A stretch of 64,000 nucleotides of DNA from Siphonodentalium dalli. Lineage: Eukaryota; Mollusca; Scaphopoda; Gadilida; Siphonodentaliidae. Positions 33,064 to 43,822 of this stretch are shown here, piece by piece (the first letter of the stretch is position 1; each line of letters opens with the position of its first letter). The stretch lies in contig CP136062.1 in assembly GCA_032622095.1 (NCBI GenBank), positions 231,152,578 through 231,216,577 of the forward strand. Direction: 5' to 3'. A program made the translations under genes and the position numbers. The notes beneath the pieces are model-generated. The model was given only the letters and a program-made list of their open reading frames with translations. It was not told the origin of the DNA and searched no databases.

Positions 33064-33162
33064 TAAATTTCCTTTCTTGCACTATCTACTGGAAATTTGG
33101 GAGTAAAACAACAAGTCAGTCTCCCTGTCTGCCTAATATATAAAGTAAGGGAAAGGCTATTC

Positions 33163-33395
33163 TGCCATATACGTTAGAATAGCCAGCGAGGCTATCCGAC
33201 CATATATGGCAGAACAGCCAGCGAGGCTATCCGACCATATACGGCAGAACAGCCAGCGAGGCTATCCGACCATATACGGCAGAACAGCCAGCGAGGCTAT
33301 CCGACCATATACGGCAGAACAGCCAGCGAGGCTATCCGACCATATACGGCAGAATAGCCAGCGAGGCTATCCGACCATATACGGCAGAACAGCCT
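33163..33395 (+). repeat. 35-bp minisatellite, six copies
   Basis: 'agccagcgaggctatccgac' then 'catatacggcagaac' repeats six times with one or two substitutions. It ends directly at a half copy of MITE C. An open frame through it is trivial. Confidence 0.9.
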
Positions 33396-33398
33396 CTC

Positions 33399-33485
33399 AC
33401 TGAGAGCTTTCCGATGAATGGCAACAAGCCATATTTCCGACTAAATCCTGAAAAGTTACCCATAATTATTTAGGGCATTACTATA
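33399..33485. mobile_element. half copy of MITE C
   Basis: Only the right arm ('gagctttccgatgaatggca' to 'tttagggcattactata') remains. The minisatellite occupies the place of the left arm. Confidence 0.75.
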
Positions 33486-33543
33486 TGTTCACAGTCCTAC
33501 TAGCATCTCAATTTGAATTAACATCCTATCTATACTGTTTCAG

Positions 33544-33621
33544 AAAAGAAGATGTTTCGATTCAGATGTCAATCAATTGAAGCTAGGCAATCTCCAAGAA
33601 AGAACTGAATTTGGAAAAGAG
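33544..33621 (+). CDS. candidate internal exon, 26 codons
   Basis: An acceptor with a pyrimidine tract (CTATACTGTTTCAG) and a donor (AAAGAG|GTAATA) bound exactly 78 bases open in phase 0. The frame reads KRRCFDSDVNQLKLGNLQER then TEFGKE. The lysine/glutamate-rich composition looks coding, unlike the flanking repeats. It could be part of the same plus-strand gene as 27286-27342 and 38186-38476. No family is recognised. Confidence 0.45.
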
Positions 33622-33774
33622 GTAATATCAGAGTCTATGGACCTTCCACAGCTGTCAATCAAATAATTGTTTGTAATTGTTTCCTCCGAATCAGCCACTG
33701 AGCTGGTCATTGAGAATTCTTTGTTCACCCTAATTTTTATTCGCTCTTTTGAACAAAAGGTTATATTATGTAAT

Positions 33775-34900
33775 CAATCTGTCCATCCGTCCATCTGTCG
33801 TTCCATCTGTATGTCCGCCCATTAACATTTTTGGTTTCTGATCGATAACTCTAGTTTGGATTATTTGATCTCAACCAAAGTTGTCTGTCCGTCTGTACGT
33901 CCGCCCATTAAAAAAAATAAAATTCCATTCGATAACTCTAGTTTGGATTATTTGATATGAACAAAGTTAGTATGTGTATTTCTCCAGCCCAAATTCAAAT
34001 ATGGGTTCCATCCAATTATTTTTACATGAGTTACAGCCCTTTTTCGACTTAGAATTTGACTGTCTGATAACATTTTTGGTTTCTGACCGATAACTCCTGT
34101 TTGGATTATTTGATCTCAATCAAAGTTCTCCGTCTGTCTGTCTGCACATTAACATTTTTGGTTTCCGATCGATAACTCCTGTTTGGATTATTTGATCTCA
34201 ACCAAAGTTCTCCGTCTGTCTGTCTGCACATTAACATTTTTGGTTTCCGATCGATAACTCCTGTTTGGATTATTTGATCTCAACCAAAGTTCTCCGTCTG
34301 TCTGTCTGCACATTAACATTTTTGGTTTCCGATCGATAACTCCTGTTTGGATTATTTGATCTCAACCAAAGTTCTCCGTCTGTCTGTCTGCACATTAACA
34401 TTTTTGGTTTCCGATCGAACTCTAGTTTGGATTATCTGATCTGAACCAAAGTTGTCCGTCCGTCTGTCTGTCTGCACATTAACATTTTTGGTTTCCGATC
34501 GATAACTCTAGTTTGGATTATTTGATCTCAACCAAAGTTGTCCGTCCGTCTGTCTGTCTTTTGATCTCAACCAAAGTTGTCCGTCCATCTGTATGTCCGC
34601 CCGTTAACATTTTTGTTTCCAATCGATAACTCTAGTTTGGATTACTTGATCTGAACAAAGTTAGTATGTGTATTTCCCAGCCCGAATTTTTCGACTTAGA
34701 ATTTGACCGTCTGATAACATTTTTGGTTTCTGACCGATAACTCCAGTTTGGATTATTTGATCTCAACCAAAGTTGTCCGTCCGTCTGTCTGCACATTAAC
34801 ATTTTTGGTTTCCGATCGAACTCTAGTTTGGATTATCTGATCTGAACCAATATTGGTATGTGTATTTCCCAGCTAAAGTTACAGGCCAAGTTCGAGTATG
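33775..34900 (+). repeat. 81-bp array, about ten diverged units
   Basis: 'gtctgcacattaacattttt', 'ggtttccgatcgataactcc' and 'tttggattatttgatctcaa' repeat. The most regular units lie at 34130-34400. The related 'cgataactc' repeat resumes at 36130 after the hAT insertion. Confidence 0.85.
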
Positions 34901-34935
34901 GGTTCCATCCAATTATTTTTTACATGAGTTACGAC

Positions 34936-36090
34936 TAGACTTGCCACGATTATTCGATTAATCAACTAACCTTCGACAGGTGCTGTAGTCGACGGTTATT
35001 TACTTTCGTTGACTAATCGCCCAAGGGGGGTGGGTATTATTGTGAATGTAAACAGTACTATGCACAAATGCCATGCATGGAAGTAAAAGTTAACAGTGTA
35101 TGTAGCACAATTTATCACCCGATAGCCTGTTTTCTCGCCACTTCTGATGAGACTTCGTTTGTCTTTGCTGTCGCAGCCGACGTTTAGCAGTAATCTTCAA
35201 AGAATTCGGTGTGCGACATGTTCTCACAGTCATGGCGGACCAGCAGCTTCCTTTGATGTCGTGTTACGGCATTGTCATTGTTTATAAATTATGTTCAACT
35301 GTTAATTTATGGATTGGTAATTAGCGATCATTATAGCCAAAATGGACGACGTGCATCGGATGTTCTATGTTCATTTTTCAAATTTCATCCTGTAAAATGG
35401 TCACCATTATTCCCAAAGTTCGCGGGACATGAAATGTTCAAAGTTACTAGACAGTTATATAAATCAGTAATAGGTTTGTGTCATCACTTATTAGTACTAC
35501 ATACATTACATTCTCCAACGTGGTAACCTATATAAACTATTAATTTGCAATTAACAAGCAGCGCGCACACACCGAAATAAAAGTGCTTATTTTATGTTAG
35601 GTGACGTAATAATGAATCGATACACTATGGGATTCTTAAAAAACTAACTATAGTCTGTTTTCAATAAGTATGCGACAATTCCACACGCTTTCGGAACCGC
35701 GACGCATGTTCACGTGGAACATTGATTGACTACAGATATTGGTGTAAACAATATTTATTTCAAAAATCAAACATATCACACAAACACAATACACATAGAT
35801 ACAGATATTAGAAAAAATTCTCGTCCGTGGGAATAACGACGGGGAGGGCGTTTACCGGCTGCGCAAATTTGAATTTAGGTTGCTGATGACGGGCGGGGAC
35901 CTCAGAATGACAAGCCTGCTGACTGACAGTTTATAACTGGATGTAAGTAGTCCTTGTAATTTCGCATTTATTACTTGTTTACCTGGGTGTAATATAGGCT
36001 GCATACCGGTATATGAACGATTAATCGACTAACCGTCGACTATAACGGTCGATTAGTCGATTATGAAAACTCATAGTCGTGGCAACCCTA
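34936..36090. mobile_element. hAT-type element, 1155 bp
   Basis: Ends TAGACTTGCCACGA and (inverted) TAGGGTTGCCACGA are flanked by eight-base duplications GTTACGAC (34928-34935) and GGTACGAC (36091-36098), one mismatch. TAG.STTGCCACGA termini with 8-bp duplications are typical of hAT elements. 'attagtcgatta' words near both ends could be subterminal binding repeats. No transposase frame is present, so it is non-autonomous. It sits inside the 'cgataactc' repeat field. Confidence 0.85.
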
Positions 36091-36109
36091 GGTACGACCC
36101 TTTATTTTA

Positions 36110-36720
36110 TTAGAGTTTGAACAATTTCATAACATTTTGGTTTAACATCGATAACTCCTCTTTAAATTATTTGATTTGAAATTTCAGCCTACCGGTAAAT
36201 CCCCACCTACCACTTTTATTAATTTCAGCCTAAATCCCCACTCATCACTATTATTAATTTCAGCCTAAATCCTCACCCATCACATTGATTAATTGTCCCC
36301 TGAATTTCTGAAAGAAAAGGGGAACTATAGAAACGGGCTCAGTCCGTTCGTCGTACCGTTCGTCCGTCCATTCGTATTTCCGTCCGTCCGTCACACTTTT
36401 GGGTACCTTCTGGCTTCATGGTGTAATCATCTCCTCCTACAGATTTTATCCCAGAGATTTGAATCTTCAGAATATTGTTGCCCATATATTAAAGATGTGC
36501 AACATGTATATAGATGACGGAAAAATTATTTTTGACAGAGTTATTAACCCTTTTCAACATTTTTTATAATTTTCAGTATGACAGTACCTTCATGGTGTAA
36601 TCAACTCCTCCTACAGTTTTGATCGTAGATATTTGAAACATCAGAGTATTGTTACCCACATATTTTACAATGTATACTATTACAGAGGCATTCAAATGCT
36701 ATTAGAACAATTGTGATTGT
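36110..36720 (+). repeat. diverged 'cgataactcc / caactcctcctaca' repeats
   Basis: Continuation of the dispersed field interrupted by the hAT element. It includes three 'atttcagcctaaatcccca' copies at 36180-36285 and a 'gtccgtccgt' run at 36360-36390. No gene. Confidence 0.5.
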
Positions 36721-38185
36721 TCAAACTTTTGGCCAGAGCAAGTGCTGTACTGCAGGTGAAATTTACTTAAAGACATAATACGGACCTGTACGGGTACATG
36801 AAACTGATAAGTTAGTACTCAGGCACTATGCCAACTGGAGGCATGTAGAATTCTAATAATATTGCCGAAAATCTCAATGAAATTGACCACACCACTCCAT
36901 AGAAAACATCGCCTGAACAACATGCAATTGTGAATATTTACATTTCGATTCGGGATGCAACAAACGGTGATAACCCAACGCTAATGTTTTCGCCATCAAG
37001 AGTCAGTGAATTTAATTGATATGTAAGAATGACGGTGTGTGTTGTAAATTTGGATTTATATTCGTAAAAATAATTACTTTGGGCAAGATTATTCTAGATT
37101 TCTATTTCATCACCCGACCAGAGTGTTTCACATCACTTTAATATAGTTAAAGTGTATGCAGGATATAGAACTTAATAAGTTTCTTGCATCTACATATAGT
37201 AGTATGGTATACTGTATGTCAAGTAGTACGGCTAGTTTGTTTCATTTCCATATCACAATAAATGAGATCAATATTATATGTCATTATGTGCAGTTATATG
37301 CACGAAGGGGAGCATAGTCTCCCAAAAAAGGACCATAACTCTGGTAAAAATTGGTGGGTGGAACCCGAACCCAAAATCGAACCTGGCCTGTATATACTGA
37401 GAGGACCATTGTGTAAATAAGAGAGACTCGTTTATTAAGTCCCTCTTTCAATGTTATCCTCGACAATGGATGAAAGACGGGTGAGGAAATTTCATTCATC
37501 CTCACAGCACCTTCAATAATGATTTGTTTTCCTATGTTTACTCCTGAATCTAAATTTTAAATTTACATAATAATAATACACCACTATTATATAGTTAAAT
37601 ATTTTTATACTGAAATATTAGTAAAAAATCTTGTATATTGCTTTTTGTCATCACCATAATAGTTTGTATGTACTTTTTCCATTGTCAAAATAAATAAATC
37701 AATCAAAGAACTTTCTGTATTGATGAACGTTCACCTGTACCTTTTTTTAAAGGAAATGATTTTTTCTCCACGAACTGGGACTGAAAATGTCACTGTTTTT
37801 GGAACATCTATATTTTATACGCTTTAGTTATCAGAATCAATTCATTACCAAAGAAAAATGCTAACCACTAGTATAAATTTTCCAAAACGTAATATATATC
37901 AAGATTTTGTTCAAAGCAATTTGGTATCGAGAGTATGTCGGTTGGCTCTCGTCAAATATTTGCTAAGCCGCCAAATATTCTAGGTGGTGAAAAATAACGG
38001 ATTTCAAATATCAATATCTGGTAACTCTGAGCTTTGATGGGTGGATTCTTGATTCAAATCAAATATTTTTTACCCCAAAGCCAATGAAATAGTAATTTAG
38101 GGTCTTTAAAAGGATTATGCATCTTTAGTTTTGTCCAATCAGGGCCTTACTAATAGTGTGTATAGTTGATGTTTTTTTTTTAAAG
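36721..38185. other. no gene; possible LINE tail at 37690
   Basis: AT-rich sequence. 'caaaataaataaatcaatca' near 37690 resembles the simple tails noted at 1100 and 17455. Nothing else is recognised. Confidence 0.3.
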
Positions 38186-38476
38186 ATACCAGAATTGTCA
38201 CCATGGCAACCTACTTCAGAGAGATGTCACAGTAAACCTGAAGCAGTCGATGTTCATCTGCAGGAATCGTATCGCAATAAAACCACTCACACGATGGAAG
38301 AATGTCACAGTAAAACTGAAGTAGTCACTGTTCATCTGCAGGAATCGTATCGCAATAAAACCACTCACACGATGGAAGAATGTCATATAAAACCAGAATG
38401 GATGTTGAACAGAACTCCTGAGGCAATGGAAGTGATAACAACTCCGCAGTGCTTACTGTGTGCCTCCGGACAAGGG
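38186..38476 (+). CDS. candidate exon with a duplicated 26-codon unit
   Basis: After a ten-T tract and AAAG acceptor, a 97-codon frame runs in phase 0 to a donor-like CAAGGG|GTGCGT. It contains two in-frame 78-base copies of a unit built on CHSK.E.V.VHLQESYRNK then TTHTMEE. A third partial CHIKPEW follows, then a cysteine-containing tail (TPQCLLCASGQG). Substitutions between copies mostly spare the peptide, which suggests coding. The frame would otherwise run into MITE B. A hydrophilic protein with no known family, it may belong with 33544-33621. Confidence 0.45.
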
Positions 38477-38526
38477 GTGCGTAACTCTATTGTACACAGT
38501 AATAATCAATACAAGTGTCCCTTTAA

Positions 38527-38772
38527 CCCTTTCATGACCCGAGCTGCACTGGTGCAGCATTAACCCTTTCATGACTGGTGCTTCCTGAAATTTTGCAATG
38601 TTTCCTCATATATATACGAGTCTCCCATAAGAGAATATATTTGCCTATTAATATTTACTTTGACCTTGTAATGTAAGCCGGTGCATTCTCTATGAGAGGC
38701 TCGCATATATAAGAGATTGCACTGGCACATGGTCTTTAATGCTGCACCAGCGCAGCTCACATCATGAAAGGG
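38527..38772. mobile_element. MITE family B, copy 1 (TTAA, CCCTTTCATGA)
   Basis: A 209-bp element (38564-38772) between TTAA (38560-38563 and 38773-38776) has CCCTTTCATGA termini and an internal 'gtctcccat...atataagaga' hairpin. A solo terminal piece of another copy (38527-38559, preceded by its own TTAA) abuts its left side. Family B shares the 'cattctcttatat' hairpin arms with family A but has different termini. TTAA targeting suggests the same or a related transposase. Confidence 0.75.
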
Positions 38773-38798
38773 TTAAAAATCCTGTGTCAGTTTATTAG

Positions 38799-40006
38799 CT
38801 CAACTTACTTTTGTAAGTTTGAGCTTTGCCATGTCTTGGCGTCCGTCGTCCGTGTGTCCGTCAACAATTTCCTTTGGCGCGGGCTACAGGTCGTACCTTT
38901 GGTCTGTTCTTTATGAAATTTTGCATGAATGTTGACATTGACATGTAGATGGGAACAAGTCATTTTGGGGTCATTCGGCCAAAAAACATGGCCGCTGGTG
39001 GCCATCTTGGATTTCAAAATTCAATCCATTGGCGCGGGCTACAGGTCGTACTGTTCGTTTGATCATCATGAAATTTGTCATGGATGTTAATATTGACATG
39101 TAGATGGGAACAAGTGATTTTGGGGTTGTTCGGCCAAAAAACATGGCCGCCAGCAGCCATCTTGGATTTTACTCTTTGCATGACTAAATCCTTTGGCGCG
39201 GGTTACAGGTTGTAGCTTTGGTCAGAACTTCATGAAATTTGTCATAGATGTTAACAATGACATGTAGATGGGAACGAGTGATTTTGGAGTCGTTCGGCCA
39301 AAAAACATGGCCGCCAGCAGCCATCTTGGATTTTACTCTTTCAATGACTAAATCCTTTGGCGCGGGTTACAGGTCGTACCTTTGGTCTGAACTTTATGAA
39401 ATTTGTCATGAATATTGATATTGACATGTATATGGGAACGAGTCATTTTAGGGTCATACGGCCAAAAAACATGGCCGCCATCTTGGATTTCAAAATTCAA
39501 TCCATTGGCACGGGCTACAGGTCGTACTGTTTGTCTGATCATCATGATATTTATCATGGATGTTAATATTAACATGTAGATGGGAACGAGTCATTTTGGG
39601 GTCGTTTGCCTAAAAAACATGGCCGCCAGCAGCCATCTTGGATTTTACTCTTTGCATGACTAAATCCATTGGCACAGGCTACAGGTCATACCTTTGATCA
39701 GATCATTATGGGATTTGTAAAGGCTGTAGATGGGAACAAGTCATTTTGGGGTAATTCGGAAAAAAACATGGCTGCCGGTGGCCATTTTAGAATTTACTCT
39801 TTGCATCAATAAATCCTTTGGCACACCATAATCACCACATCCCTGATCCGATCATTATGAAACCTGTTATGAATGTTGATATTGACATGTACATCTAGTC
39901 TTACTTAGACATTTCAATTAGCACTTTTCCTATTCCTCCATTTAATGTCGACCATTAAATTATTCCCCAACCTAAGTTGAGCTACAGTGTCATTGACACT
40001 TTCATT
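38799..40006 (-). mobile_element. array element M, copy 1
   Basis: It runs from TTAGCTCAACTTAC at the left to 'cctaagttgagctacagtgt' at the right, so short inverted termini (AGCTCAACTT) bound an array. The array holds about six 165-175-bp units, each with 'ggcgcgggctacaggtcgta', 'gacatgtagatgggaac', 'cattttggggtc' and 'aacatggccgc...catcttgg'. It is inverted relative to the copy at 53007. There is no coding capacity. Confidence 0.75.
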
Positions 40007-40160
40007 CTCTTATACATGCCAGTCTCCCATAGGGAGCCTTGCATATATAAGAGAATGCACTGGCTTACAATGTCAAGGTAAATATTGTTTTTCATATATG
40101 GGAGACTTGCATTGGCACAGGGTTTTTGCAAAATTTCAGGAAGCTCCAGTCATGACAGGG
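39990..40160 (+). mobile_element. 5'-truncated MITE B ending at the minisatellite
   Basis: Carries the family B hairpin ('cattctcttatacatgccag' facing 'catatataagagaatg') and right end ('atttcaggaagctccagtca' then TGACAGGG and TTAA at 40161-40164). Its terminal bases are the seed of the 30-bp array that follows. Confidence 0.75.
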
Positions 40161-41436
40161 TTAATGTGATATGCGGTCGTCATGACAGGGTTAATGTGAT
40201 ATGCGGTCGTCATGACAGGGTTAATGTGGTATGCGGTCATCATGACAGGGTTAATGTGGTATGCGGTCGTCATGACAGGGTTAATGTGATATGCGGTTGT
40301 CATGACAGGGTTAATGTGATATGCGGTCATCATGACAGGGTTAATGTGATATGCGGTCATCATGACAGGGTTAATGTGGTATGCGGTCGTCATGACAGGG
40401 TTAATGTGATATGCGGTCGTCATGACAGGGTTAATGTGATATGCGGTCGTCATGACAGGGTTAATGTGGTATGCGGTCATCATGACAGGGTTAATGTGAT
40501 ATGCGGTCGTCATGACAGGGTTAATGTGATATGCGGTCATCATGACAGGGTTAATGTGATATGCGGTCGTCATGACAGGGTTAATGTGGTATGCGGTCGT
40601 CATGACAGGGTTAATGTGGTATGCGGTCGTCATGACAGGGTTAATGTGGTATGCGGTCATCATGACAGGGTTAATGTGGTATGCGGTCGTCATGACAGGG
40701 TTAATGTGGTATGCGGTCATCATGACAGGGTTAATGTGATATGCGATCGTCATGACAGGGTTAATGTGATATGCGGTCGTCATGACAGGGTTAATGTGAT
40801 ATGCGGTCGTCATGACAGGGTTAATGTGATATGCGGTCGTCATGACAGGGTTAATGTGGTATGCGGTCATCATGACAGGGTTAATGTGATATGCGGTCGT
40901 CATGACAGGGTTAATGTGGTATGCGGTCATCATGACAGGGTTAATGTGATATGCGGTCGTCATGACAGGGTTAATGTGATATGCGGTCGTCATGACAGGG
41001 TTAATGTGATATGCGGTCGTCATGACAGGGTTAATGTGGTATGCGGTCATCATGACAGGGTTAATGTGATATGCGGTCGTCATGACAGGGTTAATGTGAT
41101 ATGCGGTTGTCATGACAGGGTTAATGTGGTATGCGGTCATCATGACAGGGTTAATGTGATATGCGGTCGTCATGACAGGGTTAATGTGATATGCGGTCGT
41201 CATGACAGGGTTAATGTGGTATGCGGTCATCATGACAGGGTTAATGTGGTATGCGGTCGTCATGACAGGGTTAATGTGATATGCGATCGTCATGACAGGG
41301 TTAATGTGGTATGCGGTCATCATGACAGGGTTAATGTGATATGCGGTCGTCATGACAGGGTTAATGTGATATGCGGTCGTCATGACAGGGTTAATGTGAT
41401 ATGCGGTCGTCATGACAGGGTTAATGTGGTATGCGG
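40151..41436 (+). repeat. 30-bp minisatellite, about 43 copies
   Basis: The unit is 'catgacagggttaatgtgat' then 'atgcggtcgt', repeated with no length change. Variation is almost confined to two sites (gtgAt/gtgGt and tcGt/tcAt) plus rare atgcgAtcgt and ggtTgt. The variants run in partial blocks such as A-A-A-G/cat, a hint of higher-order duplication. Each unit holds the last bases of MITE B (CATGACAGGG) followed by its TTAA target, so the array expanded from that insertion edge. Because 30 is a multiple of three and no stop falls in frame, both strands are open for over 430 codons. I do not regard either as a protein. Confidence 0.95.
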
Positions 41437-41534
41437 TAATTATCATGTGGTGACAATGATAATTGAATGCACTGTCTGTGTTATGGCTGCCTTAATGGGG
41501 AGTTATCACCATTAGATAGCATTCAGACCATTAA

Positions 41535-42665
41535 AGATGGTTTATCTCTCCATATAACAATTTTGAAATAGTTTCATGTGTATAAAATAATAAATATCAA
41601 TTAATATTGATTTTATTTTAAATATTTTATTATAAAATTAGATTATTAAATGTGACACTTTATTGTTTTATTTTTAGAACAGTAAATTCAGGCGATACCA
41701 TATAGCGATAGAGATCATTAGAGTGTTCCCATAGCTATGCTCCGAACGTCAAATGTCCCGATTGATTGTCTGTATTGTTTTATTCCATAGTTATAAGTGA
41801 TAACGAGTCTAATTAATATAGAATATGTAGCTAGTGTCGTCGCTTAAATTGTATATGTCTGTGAGGGAGATTTGAGCGTCTATTGGGACGAGGCTCTGCC
41901 GAGTCTAATAGATGCCAAATCCCCCGAGCGGACATAAACAGTTTAAGCGACGACATTAGCTACATATTTCATTTATCCATCGCACAAAACTTGCCTTTTG
42001 TGAGGTAAATCTGTCATTTTCCTCAGTTTTACATTCGTTACTTCGATGACGCCATTACATTTATTAGGTCAAGCAAACCAATTAGCATTCATGACGTGGG
42101 AAAACCGGAGTGCAGCTTAGAGTGAAATAGTTTGTTGGCATTTTTACATTTATTATAAGCAGACCTTGTTCTGATGATTTATAGATGTTTTAGAGCTAAA
42201 ACATATATCATTTTACGAATTATTTTAGTGAATTTTACACGATAAAAACGTTCTGAAATCACAATGACGTCATTAAGGCCGGTTGACGTCCCTAGTTACC
42301 TGCGCATTTTGCATATCAAATTACGTCATAAAAGTAGTACTAACCTAATAAAGCTATGTTGACCTAATAAAGCTACATTGACGTAATAAACGTAACTTTT
42401 ATTAGGCAGGCTTTATGTAGTCAATAGACGTAGTGAATGGTGGATAAAGGTTTATATGTGACAAAATTACACAATAGAATTTCTGGTCTCTGTTAACAGT
42501 AACCACTATTGTTCGTTAGCCAAACAACCCCATTTTTTTTATCAGAAAATATTTGAAATAATATTAATCGATAGAAGCATTTCCGGACAGGGGTTTTCGA
42601 TTTATATCTAATATTTATACCCACGAAACTATTTCAACATTGTTATATGAAGCGATAATCCATCT
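41535..42665. mobile_element. element H, 1131 bp, TTAA target
   Basis: TTAA (41531-41534 and 42666-42669) flanks long, diverged inverted repeats, AGATGGTTTATCTCTCCATA at the left and AGATGGATTATCGCTTCATA read inward from the right. They continue through 'tttgaaatagtttc'. A strong internal palindrome (41824-41966, 'gtgtcgtcgcttaaattg' arms) looks like a further foldback. No coding frame. Related sequence is at 61928-62640. Confidence 0.8.
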
Positions 42666-43108
42666 TTAACTCTTTACCACCTAACATCAAATGTCGCTGA
42701 ACACCCGGTGATGTAATTTGACGTACTAATTATAAAACAGTCCAGGTATATGTCATCGGGTGTTAACCCTTTACCCAACAGAACGGCCCTGTGCCAATGC
42801 ATTCTCTTATATATGCGAGTCGACCATAGGTCGCCTCGCATATATAAGAGAATGCATTGGCTTAAAGGATTGCTATCCTGATGAAACAACAAAACACTAT
42901 CGGAAAGCCACCCCTATTGTGATCACAATGATAACAATCGCGTAATAAATAAGCCTAGAAATAAATAAATAATACCCCCACCGGTTGTCGGCTATCTCCG
43001 TCGCAAATCCTCATATGACGTCAAATGAGTAAACTAATTAAAAACACGGAATCGGAGTCGGAGTTAATTGTGTCTACCTATATGACGTCATATGAGTGGC
43101 GATGGAAA

Positions 43109-43294
43109 ATGCGGAATCGAGCGCGTGAGTGTAATGGAATTACTGCGGGGCATGGCATGTCAATAACATTGTGTACATGTGGTGAATTTTCAACGCCCGG
43201 TGAGTTATCTTCACTTGTGATTTGTCATAAGTGCTGCTTGGAAAGTTATGGTTTTGACAAGAAATATAGAAGGCCGATTGAGCGGGGTAGATAA
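43109..43294 (+). pseudogene. short frame shared by both THAP elements (copy 2)
   Basis: Contains SITLCTCGEFSTPGELSSLV then ICHKCCLESYG and ends IERGR before a stop. The core matches 10039-10221 in the inverted copy. Cysteines at C-x-C and C-x2-CC spacing could bind zinc. No family is assigned. Confidence 0.35.
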
Positions 43295-43429
43295 CACTTT
43301 CGTGACAAAAATAAAGCTTATAAAAACACGAGCCGACATGTGAACTCTATTCGGGTGCGTGTTCACGATGTTGTTTTAATTTTCCATATATATGCCCCGA
43401 TTGTCCCGTATTTACAATTCATTCGTGAC

Positions 43430-43822
43430 AATGCCAAATAAATGCAGTGTTTTCGGCTGTGGCCGGTATAGTGACTCTCAATTAGGTATAATTCTGCATT
43501 CATTTCCAAACGACGTTCGTTTACGTGGTGGGATTTCTGTGGGAAACCCGTTACTCAAAATCAGAAACTATTGAAGTAGTTGCCAACGAAATAGTCCTGA
43601 ATTTGTTCCGTCCACTTCGAAAAAATGTGTTTTGAGCACAACGCGAATACACTTGGCCCGAACAGTGGCTACCGACGACAACTCAGAGGAAATGCAACCC
43701 CCACGTTAAACAAATGGACCACCGACGAGAATGCCATCCCAAGAAAAACGTCAACTCCCATAAAGAATATAAATTTGCCGGAGCTTCCAGTCGTGAGTAT
43801 ATCCAATCGAACCTATCGCTAA
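43430..43822 (+). pseudogene. THAP-domain transposase N-terminus, frameshifted
   Basis: The first frame begins MPNKCSVFGC, the M-x-x-x-C-x4-C start of a THAP zinc finger, and continues to LHSFPNDVRLR. A small deletion then removes the tryptophan codon and shifts the frame (the other copy still reads RLRDIW). A second frame, open at about 43604, supplies VHFEKMCFEH, the C-x2-H region, then SGYRRQLRGNATPTLN, matching the THAP C-terminal loop. THAP fingers bind DNA and head Kolobok and P-type transposases. The rest of the transposase is absent. The protein cannot be made intact. Confidence 0.8.

Noticed and set aside
33206-33403. 65-codon repeat protein (MAEQPARLSDHIRQ...)
   Set aside because: A 35-bp minisatellite. 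The frame has no flanking exon signals.
40151-41436. CRISPR-like array
   Set aside because: Units are contiguous with no variable spacers and the genome is an animal's.
40085-41515. 476-codon plus and 436-codon minus frames of ten-residue repeats
   Set aside because: Both come from a 30-bp minisatellite whose length is a multiple of three. There is no start context, signal or unique sequence, and both strands are equally open.
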